Assembly (NCBI GenBank): GCA_026874595.1
Contig: CM049310.1
Span: forward strand, 31,995,558 to 32,059,557
Reading direction: 5' to 3'
Length of the DNA stretch: 64,000 nt
Source: Sipunculus nudus
Lineage: Eukaryota; Annelida; Sipuncula; Golfingiida; Sipunculidae
Position numbers and translations under genes: made by a program. The notes beneath the pieces are model-generated. The model ran no database searches and was not told where the DNA came from. It saw only the letters and a program-made list of their open reading frames with translations. The number at the start of each line of letters is the position of its first letter. Position 1 is the first letter of the stretch. This document shows, in pieces, positions 49,709 to 58,542 of the stretch.

Positions 49709-52492
49709 TCCCAGACAAAGTCGGGGGATACTATGTTTTCATACCGGTCCCACCGCCGCCACATATAAATTTTGTTGGCGCGTTAACTCAAAAAATATTT
49801 CACGGATCTTTACAAAACTTGGTATATGTATAGATATGGGTGAGAGGACTATGCCTATAAAAATGAGGTCATGACCTTTACTAGGAGAGTGTCCTTGACC
49901 TTGAATAGGTCCAATTTTGGGGAAAATCACACAAATTTTAAATATCTCAAGAAATCTTGCATGGATTGATCCCAAAATCAAGTTGATCGAAGATCATGGA
50001 AAGGGTTGTCATGTTTCAGAAACTGGTTGCGCCCCTATCATTCTTTACTTGTTTTCGTGCCTTTTAATACCCTCAAAATTGCCACTTGACAGTACTCTGA
50101 GCATTATAAGTCAAAAACTAATGGACAGATTTCATTTATATTATGCATATACATAGATATGGGTTATTGGATGATTTTTATTTAAATTGGGGTCATGACC
50201 TTTTCCTATGAAAGTGGCCTTGACCTTGAAAATTCCCATATTTGGTGAAATTCACACAAAATCTTTAATATTTCAGTAATGGATACATGGAATGATCCAA
50301 AAATCAAATTGACCAAAGATCTTGGATAGTTTGTCTTTTGCAGAAGACAGGTGGCGCCACCTTGTGTAGTTTTCTTGTTAAAATGATGTTAACGCAATAA
50401 CTTTGTTAGAATTTGAGGTACAGTCACGAAACCCACAGGTTTGATGCATCTTATCAACGGCTAAGTCAAGTTCGAACATGGATGACCTTGATGCGTTTTT
50501 TCAAGGTCACAGCAGCGATTATTCTAAAATGATATTAGGGAAATAACTCAAAAAGAATTTGTGGTACAGTCACACAACCTACAGTTAAGATGCGTCTTAT
50601 CAACGGCTAAGCCAAGTTCGAATATGGATGACCTTGATGCATTTTTTAAGGTCACAGAGGCGATATCGCTGAAATGATGTTTATAAATCTTGTTGGTGCG
50701 ATAACTCAAAAAAATATTTCACGGATCTGTACCAAACTTGGTATATGTATAGATATGGGTGAGAGGACTATGCCTATAAAAATGAGGTCATGACCTTTAC
50801 TAGGAGAGTGTCCTTGACCTTGAATAGGTCCAATTTTGGGGAAAATCACACAAATTTTAAATATCTCAAGAAATCTTGCATGGATTGATCCCAAAATCAA
50901 GTTGATCGAAGATCATGGAAAGGGTTGTCATGTTTCAGAAACTGGTTGCGCCCCTATCATTCTTTACTTGTTTTCGTGCCTTTTAATACCCTCAAAATTG
51001 CCACTTGACAGTACTCTGAGCATTATAAGTCAAAAACTAATGGACAGATTTCATTTATATTATGCATATACATAGATATGGGTTATGGGATGATTTTTAT
51101 TTAAATTGGGTCATGACCTTTTCCTATGAAAGTGGCCTTGACCTTGAAAATTCCCATATTTGGTAAAATTCACACAAAATCTTTAATATTTCAGTAATGG
51201 ATACATGGAATGATCCAAAAATCAAATTGACCAAAGATCTTGGATAGTTTGTCTTTTGCAGAAGACAGGTGGCGCCACCTTGTGTAGTTTTCTTGTTAAA
51301 ATGATGTTAACGCAATAACTTTGTTAGAATTTGAGGTACAGTCACGAAACCCACAGGTTTGATGCATCTTATCAACGGCTAAGTCAAGTTCGAACATGGA
51401 TGACCTTGATGCGTTTTTTCAAGGTCACAGCAGCGATTATGCTAAAATGATATTAGGGAAATAACTCAAAAAGAATTTGTGGTACAGTCACACAACCTAC
51501 AGTTAAGATGCGTCTTATCAACGGCTAAGCCAAGTTCGAATATGGATGACCTTGATGCATTTTTTAAGGTCACAGAGGCGATATCGCTGAAATGATGTTT
51601 ATAAATCTTGTTTGTGCGATAACTCAAAAAAATATTTCACGGATCTGTACCAAACTTGGTATATGTATAGATATGGGTGAGAGGACTATGCCTATAAAAA
51701 TGAGGTCATGACCTTTACTAGGAGAGTGTCCTTGACCTTGAATAGGTCCAATTTTGGGGAAAATCACACAAATTTTAAATATCTCAAGAAATCTTGCATG
51801 GATTGATCCCAAAATCAAGTTGATCGAAGATCATGGAAAGGGTTGTCATGTTTCAGAAACTGGTTGCGCCCCTATCATTCTTTACTTGTTTTCGTGCCTT
51901 TTAATACCCTCAAAATTGCCACTTGACAGTACTTTGAGCATTATAAGTAAAAAACTAATGGACATTTCTTCTTTATTATGCATATACATAGATATGGGTT
52001 ATGGGTTGATGTTTATTTAAATTGGGGTCATGACCTTTCCTGTGAGAGTGGCCTTGACCTTGAATATTCCCATATTTGGTGAAATTCACACAAAATCTTT
52101 AATGTCTCAGTAAGGGATACATGGAATGATCCAAAAATCAAATTGACAAAAGATCTTGGATAGCTTTGTCATTTGCAGAAGACAGGTGGCGCCACCTTTG
52201 TCGTTTTTGTGTTAAAATGATGTTTAAACCAAATAACTTTGTAAGAATTTGAGGCACAGTCACCATACCCACAGGTTTGATGCATCTAATCAACGGCTAT
52301 GTCAAATTTGAACATGGATGACCTTGATACATTTTTTCAAGGTCACAGTAGCGATAATGTTAAAATGAAATTACGGCAATATCTAAACAAAATTGTTGTA
52401 ACAGTCACCAAACTTACAGGTTAGATGCATCTTGTCAAGGGCTGGAGGGGGGGGGGGGGGGGGGGGGTTAAATGTCTGGGGATACTATCTAG
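49709..52492 (+). mobile_element. Helitron-like element H2 with ~918-bp internal tandem repeats
   Basis: The left end TCCCAGACAAAGTCGGGGGAT can fold (CCC..GAC-AAA-GTC..GGG). The right end reads GGGGATACTATCTAG (CTAG 52489-52492) followed by T. The left end matches the minus-strand start of H3. The body has three near-identical copies of a ~918-bp unit: the 79-88-codon frames starting at 49917, 50836 and 51754 are offset by 919 and 918 bp and almost identical. The third copy is more diverged toward its end, and a G-run occurs at about 52446-52467. Units contain AGGTCATGACCT (an inverted repeat of AGGTCA) and GGTGGCGCCACC. These frames are repeat by-products; no helicase is seen. Confidence 0.78.
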
Positions 52493-52702
52493 TTTATTTA
52501 ATTTTTCGAATTTTTTCTCTATTTTTGAGACCTTTAAGGATGCTGTCATCTGTTAAAGTGGCATAAATTGTAACAACGGGACCTAGAATCTTCATTCTTG
52601 TCATGCAAGGAGGCCCATGAAAAGTGCCTGTGGAAACCTAAAATTAGGTCTCTGTTACCCATATCCTTCAAGCTACAGGACTCCGAAATATCCCTCAGAA
52701 TA

Positions 52703-53908
52703 CAGTGGAACCCCGCCTTGCGACCACCCCACAATTGCGACCACCCCACAATTACGACCAATTTGCTTGGTCCCGAATTTTTTTTAGTTTATTTATGTTT
52801 AAAAATGACTCAAAATTACGACCACCCCTGAATTCAGAATTACGACCAGATTTCCCGGCCCCAGCGCTAATGCGACCCCGCTAATGCGACCACCGCCGAG
52901 AAGTACTGAAACAACATTTGTCACGAGTCAATGGCTGCGTCTTGTCACAGGCGCCTTAACGAAATATCAAAGCGGGTAACAAGGTTTCTTAACCCGAGTG
53001 TTAATCTGGTCCCGCATATCTTCCCGACTCGGCGTCTTCGCTGAGACTAGTTGAGCTGTAGATAAAAGATCAATCGGCCTGATTACTTAATGAGCCTGTC
53101 TGACCTGGGGTCAGATGCTAATTGCCCCACAGTGATCACCTTTATTACAGCTACCCTAAGTGTGGGGTTGCAGGCTTAATATTTCAACTCATCACATATT
53201 GTTCGATCCTAATTGGTAAAATTAACGACCTAGTTAATCCTAAATGTGTTCATACCTTACTGACACTGAGTATTGAGCAGTCAGTAAAATTTATAAATAA
53301 AGCTTGCATCGGGGGGAAAATCCCTCACATTAATTTGCCTTTTCTGATAGATCGTTGTCAGTTTATTTCTCTACTGGTTAAGTTTGCATTTAAATTGTTT
53401 GCTGTTAGGCAACCATGCCTCTGAAAGAGCTCTCCTTGAAGGATAAAGTAGCGTTAATCAAGGCGGCAACACCACGCGCAGTCAGCACCAAATGGCTCAG
53501 CAGTTTAGCGTCGGGAAAGCTCAAGTGCACGCAATATATACTCAAGCGGAAGGCTAAATATATGACAGCCACGTATTATGTTCAATATGCATTTAGTAGG
53601 TTGTAATCGTATTGCCTTAGTGTTATTATCTGTTCATCATTAGTCACTACGTATGTGTACATGTGTATTAATTTTCATCATGAATAAATATGTTCAGCTA
53701 CACAAAAAAAATCATAATAAGGGTCCTCCGCTAAGTAAAATATTTTGTTAAAATTCACATTAAAGATATGCAATAGATAAACTCTGATACCCATTAAATA
53801 TCAGCGTGTTATATGCGACCACGGTAAGAGTTTCACAAATACGACCACCCCCAAATTACGACCACTTTGCTCAGTCCCCAGGGTGGTCGTAATTGTGGGG
53901 TTCCACTG
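52703..53908 (+). mobile_element. pogo/Tigger-like DNA transposon, internally deleted
   Basis: The ends read CAGTGGAACCCC on both strands and are flanked by TA (52701-52702 and 53909-53910), the TA target duplication of the Tc1/mariner-pogo superfamily. Inside each end the word ACGACCACC recurs several times, probably as transposase binding sites. Removing the element rejoins CAGAATAATTGAAAATTTGA, matching the neighbouring tandem units. The 1206-bp element keeps only a piece of the transposase DNA-binding domain (53415-53606); no DDE catalytic region is present. Confidence 0.88.
53415..53606 (+). pseudogene. Fragment of a pogo-type transposase, Psq/CENP-B N-terminal helix-turn-helix
   Basis: The 63-codon frame starts MPLKELSLKDKVALIKAA and later reads YILKRKAKYM, the start and end of the Psq-type helix-turn-helix of Tigger/CENP-B proteins (family pattern: LSLKDKV.vI...., then F.vGK..V..IlKRK). 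The middle of the motif (QQFSVGKAQV) is found in another frame at about 53499-53530, so one small indel shifts out of frame and a second, near the duplicated TATA at about 53540, shifts back. The rest of the transposase is absent. Non-functional. Confidence 0.8.
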
Positions 53909-54216
53909 TAATTGAAAATTTGAGACAAAAGCTGAAGTGTCTGAACAACTCATGCAGAGATCACCATGATTCTTTGCATGGATATTGACAATTGAGTGTT
54001 TTTATTCGTTTCTGCAGACTGATGGAACCACCTGTATTTTTTTTAAGGTTTACGCATTTTTTCTCTATTTTTGAGATATATAAATACAGACACAATCTTG
54101 GCCTGTTGGTTAATCTGTTTGATGCTTCAGTTGAATCGGTATACCATTCAGATGAAAAAATTTCCTTTTGCGAATCTCTTCCCAGGTAGCTGAGCGTCAT
54201 GACCCGTGGGTCACTT

Positions 54217-54638
54217 GTTATGTTGTTCATATAAAATTGTTGGTTTAGTGTTGGGCCATGAGGGGTCATCATGACCTTTCGCTCGCGATGGCGAGTCATG
54301 AAACAATAGGGAAAACAGCATCAGGATTAGGTAGAGTAAGTGACTATTCACCGTAAGACTTTCTTACATAAAACAAACAAAACATCCTGCTTCGTGTTAT
54401 GGATGCTCTTGTACAAAGTCACCTTCTTGTAGTGACAGTTTCTACCGGCGAGCACTAGCTGTTCAGCAGTAAGAGTGAACGAAACGCTAACTACAAGTAA
54501 GTAGTTATGCGCAGGAATATCCTTAGTATGTATTTAATCACATCAGCCTTATGCAGTTATTTAGAGATAATCCTCCTGCTCGACTGATATAGATGTGTGT
54601 ATGTTGAGGTGCTGATAGATGACAGAAGTGGGACAAAA
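54217..54638. other. Non-coding DNA between two repeat elements
   Basis: Nothing recognised; unique-looking sequence. Confidence 0.5.
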
Positions 54639-56953
54639 CTAGACATTTCTTGGCACCGCAGGTGCCAGAGTATCCCCAGACATAGTAGCCCCCCCCCCCC
54701 CTTTAAGAATAGGCCCCCATTTTTAGCAGCATATACTGACACTTGGCATATTTATTGTTTCTTTCATCTATCAATCCACAATCTTTTTGAAGATGTTAGT
54801 CCTGTGACCTTGATCTTTTTAAAGATGTGTCCTGTGACCTTGACCTTGGACCTCATGACCCCAAAATCAATTTGGGTCTTGCTTTTTCAATGGGACATAT
54901 ACAAGTCAAGTTTGAAATCTATACATCAATAAAGCAGGAATTATCATCCAGAAAGTAATTTTTGGACAGATGGCTCCTGTGACCTTAACCTTTGACCTTG
55001 TGACCTCAAAATTGATAGGGTTCTTCCTCTCTTGGCAGGTTAACTATATGTGCAAGATGAAAGATCAGAGATGAATTGTTTTGCTGAAAATACATCCACA
55101 TCTTTTTAAAGATGTCCTGTGACCTTGACCTTTGACCTCATGACCCCAAAATCAATTCGGGTCTTGCTATTCCAATGGGAAATATACAAGTCAAGTTTGA
55201 AATCCATACATCAATAAAAGGAGGAATTATCATCCAGAAACTAATTTTTGGACAGATGGCTCCTGTGACCTTCACCTTTGACCCTGGACCTCAAAATTGA
55301 TAGGGGTCTTCCACTCTTGGCAGATGAATTATATGTGCAAGATGAAAGGTCTGAGATGAAATGTTTGGCTGAAAATGCATCCACAATCTTTTTAGAGAGA
55401 TTTCCTGTGACCTTGACCTTTGACCTCATGACCCCAAAATCAATTCGGGTCTTGCTTTTACCAATAGGACATATACAAGTCAAGTTTGAAATCCATACAT
55501 CAATAAAAGGAGGAATTATCATCCAGAAACTAATTTTTGGACAGATGGCTCATATGACCTTCACCTTTGACCCTGGACCTCAAAATTGATATAGGTCTTC
55601 CACTCTTGGCAGATGAATTATATGTGCAAGATGAAAGATCTGAGATGAAATGTTTGGCTGTAAATGCATCCACATCTTTCTAAAGATGTGTCCTGTGACC
55701 TTGACCTTTGACCTCATGACCCAAAATCAATTAGGGTCTTGCTTTTCCAATGAGTCAAATACGAGTCAAGTTTGAAATCCATACATCAATAAAAGAAGGA
55801 ATTATCATCAAGAAACTAATTTCTGGACAGATGGCTCATGTGACCTTCACCTTTAACCTTGTGACCTCAAAATTGATAGGGGTCTTCTTCTATTGGCAGA
55901 TGAACTATATGCACAAGATGAAAGGTCTGAGATGAAATGTTTGGCTGAAAATGCATCCACAATCTTTTTAAAGATGTGTCCTGTGACCTTGACCTTTGAC
56001 CTCATGACCCCAAAATCAATTGGAGTCTTGGTTTTTCAATGGGACATATATAAGTCAAGTTTGAAATCAATACATCAATAAAAGCAGGAATTATCATCCA
56101 GAAACTAATTTTTGGACAGATAGCTCCTGTGGCCTTGACCTTTGACCTTGTGACCCCAACATTTATATGGATCATCCACTATTGGCAAGTAAGCTATATA
56201 TTGAAGATGGAAGACCTGGGATGAAAGTTTGGCTTAAAATGCATCCACAGTATCTTTTAAGATGCCAGTCCAGTGACCTTGACCTTTGACCTCATGACCC
56301 TAGGACCTATAGGGTTCTTACTTTAGTGGTGGGCCATACATAAGTCATGTTTGAAATCCATATGGCTATCAACACTGGAGATATCATAAGAGGTGTGTGA
56401 TTTTCACCATACATGGCAATATTCAAGGTCAAGGCCACTCTCATAGGAAAGGTCATGACCCCAATTTTAAATAAACATCATCCCATAACCCATACCTATG
56501 TATATGCATAAAATAAAAGAAATCTGTCCATTAGTTTTTGACTTATAATGCTCATAGTACTGTAAGGTGGCAATTTTGGGGGTATTAAACGGCACGAAAA
56601 CAAGTAAAGAATAATAGGTGGCGCCACCAGTTTCTGGAACACGACAACCCTATCCATGATCTTCCATCAACTTGATTTTGGGATAAATCCATGCAAGATT
56701 TCTTGAGATATTAAAGAATTTGTGTGATTTTCCCCAAAATTGGACCTATTCAAGGTCAAGGACACTCTCCTAGTAAAGGTCATGACCTCATTTTAAATAG
56801 GCGTCGTCCTCTTACCCATATCTATACATATACCAAGTTTGGTAAATTTCTGTGAAATATTTTTTGGGTTATCGCGCCAACAAGATTCATATGCGGCGGC
56901 GGCGGCGGCGGGACCGGTATGAAAACATAGTATCCCCCGACTTTGTCTGGGGA
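54639..56953 (-). mobile_element. Helitron-like element H3, minus orientation, with a ~288-bp internal array
   Basis: Read on the minus strand, the 5' end is A|TCCCCAGACAAAGTCGGGGG, part of a hairpin (GTATCCCC..GAC-AAA-GTC..GGGGATAC). A (GCC)n tract follows (about 56893-56910) and then ~500 bp homologous to the H2 unit. The 3' end has the hairpin GGCACC-TGC-GGTGCC (plus 54652-54666), then AAGAAATGT and CTAG, then T. Between them lies a tandem array: CCTGTGACCTTGACC or variants at about 54831, 55116, 55404, 55692, 55980 and 56270, period about 288 bp. Several short frames on both strands are repeat by-products. No Rep-helicase. Confidence 0.82.
54820..56310 (-). promoter_or_regulatory. Array of nuclear-receptor-like half-sites (AGGTCA, DR1 and extended half-site)
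   Basis: Minus-strand core AGGTCAAAGGTCAAGGTCA contains a perfect DR1 (AGGTCA-A-AGGTCA) overlapping a perfect extended half-site TCAAGGTCA. Full or degenerate copies occur near 54843, 54976, 55117, 55262, 55406, 55555, 55694, 55843, 55982, 56132 and 56272, about every 145 bp. The motif match is seen directly; receptor binding is inference. Confidence 0.5.
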
Positions 56954-58079
56954 TACAATAAAGGGTTTTTGTACACCATCTATCAAAGATTATATTTAGA
57001 ACTATAAATGGCTTAAGAAGCTTCTTTTTTCAGCAACTTGGCGGGATAAAGCAAATCTTCCATGCCCATATCAATATATTAAAATACAACGACTATATTT
57101 ATCAAAGGTTTATTGAAATATTCAATATTATGGTTGTAGATCCATCTATAAAATGGCCACTAGTAATAACATCTCTCTGTTCAATATAAACTTTACTCAC
57201 AGATAATGATGGTTTTACCAGTTCCCATCTGTTTACTGCTATAACTTTGTTAAACAGACATTTGGGTTTGTAAATTATACAAGTAGTGATTAATGGTTTT
57301 ATGCGCCTCGCCAAAAGCATATTCTATTTAAGTAATAATATTTTTATTATGGTTTGCCACAATGCCGTACACAAAGCTTAAACCATCATGGGTTTACATA
57401 TCAACAAATAGAGAAGGTACTTATTTATCTGAACTTAATATTTAATGAATTTTTAATCACGCCGGAACATTAATAAATTGGCACAGTACATCTGTATTCA
57501 ATTTTACATACTTACTGGTTTTTTTTTTAATTTTTGAAGAGGTGCGTGGCGAAAGAAATTTCATGTTACAATACCGAGCAGTTGTTTCCGATTGTTTGTT
57601 AACAGGTATGCTGTCATTAAAGCATACATTAAGTTCTTTAAAGTTTCAAGATTCCTGCTAAGCGCTGATATACATATCAGCATATTTTATATGTATATAC
57701 CTCTAAAATTTTAGTAGCTATAAAACGGAAATATGCAGCTGTATAAATATGTTTATTTCTCATCATTCTTTTGCAAGTGCTGCATGTATGATTATTTTCT
57801 ATATTGTACTATGTCTTTTTTTCAATAAAATAGGAATAAATCGCTGTACGTGTTGCTAGATTATTCTACTGACAGGACCCCGTTTTCTTGGAAATATGTT
57901 CGACTGTAAATTGCTCATATTAAAATAGATTTTTCTCTTATTATGAACATATTATATAAGTTATATAATATATATAACATTTTGCTGGTCAAATACGTAT
58001 ATTATGAATATACTGGATGAGAAAATTCCAGAAAGCAATAACAAATTAGGAAACCCTTATTATAGAGTAAGCTTCTTGG
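56954..58079. other. Non-coding DNA downstream of the second TLR gene
   Basis: AT-rich, nothing recognised. The minus-strand open frame at 57102-57320 has no recognisable feature. The part next to 58080 was probably the original 3' UTR of the TLR gene before the MITE inserted. Confidence 0.5.
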
Positions 58080-58087
58080 GTTAAATA

Positions 58088-58127
58088 CAGTGGCGTCAAT
58101 TTTTCTTCCAGGGTGGGGGGATGACTT

Positions 58128-58187
<60 letters not shown>

Positions 58188-58233
58188 AATATATATATAT
58201 ATATACCTTTTCACCGTCTCTGAGTGACCTATT

Positions 58234-58275
<42 letters not shown>

Positions 58276-58541
58276 TATGTATAAACTTAATCATATTTCA
58301 AATAATTATAATTTTTTAGAAAATAAGTTATGTTGTGAATTCTAAGCAAGGTTTAGATATAACATTTTTTAGTAAATGGATCCAGAGTCTTTAATTCTAT
58401 TTATTAATATATTTCATTTGCAATATTATGATATTTTTCTCTGAAAAGTGGGGGGGGGGGATGATTACATTGACCATCCCCCCCTTGTCAAAAAGTGGGG
58501 GGTATATATACCCCCCATCCCCCCCTATATTGACGCCCCTG
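58088..58541. mobile_element. hAT-type MITE inserted at the stop codon of the second TLR gene
   Basis: Terminal inverted repeats CAGTGGCGTCAAT (left) and CAGGGGCGTCAAT (reverse complement of the right end). They are flanked by a perfect 8-bp target duplication GTTAAATA at 58080-58087 and 58542-58549. The 454-bp body is non-coding, with (TA)n tracts (58129-58174, 58239-58266), G-runs and a perfect 20-nt palindrome GGGGGGTATATATACCCCCC (58497-58516). The right target duplication contains the TAA stop (plus-strand TTA, 58543-58545) of the minus-strand TLR gene. A minus-strand AATAAA inside the element (58400-58405) could now serve as its polyadenylation signal. Confidence 0.9.
58129..58266. repeat. 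(TA)n microsatellite cluster inside the MITE
   Basis: TA dinucleotide runs at about 58129-58174, 58189-58204 and 58239-58266, with a short (CA)n between the first two. Confidence 0.95.
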
Positions 58542-58542
58542 G

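Larger units (their letters stand above)
47761..54216 (+). mobile_element. Family-B element, copy 2: ~345-bp tandem array with two nested insertions
   Basis: Starts AGCTCAGCTGACTGAAAGTC..CTGAGCT (hairpin) and ends AGCTGAGCGTCATGACCC/GTGGGTCACTTG, the same ends as 14110-18446, with T-rich flanks on both sides. The body is a tandem array of about 330-360-bp units: the phrase CTGTT(A/G)CCCATATCCTT and variants occurs near 47822, 48170, 48505, 48858, 49190, 49522 and, after the first insertion, 52655. Units often contain GGTGGCGCCACCTGTAT. Helitron H2 (49709-52492) and a Tigger-like element (52703-53908) are inserted in consecutive units. No gene of its own is seen. Confidence 0.7.

Noticed and set aside
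49917-50156. 79-codon frame repeated three times (49917, 50836, 51754)
   Set aside because: It lies in the tandem unit of a Helitron-like element and is copied with it; it resembles no known protein and the region carries no other coding sign.
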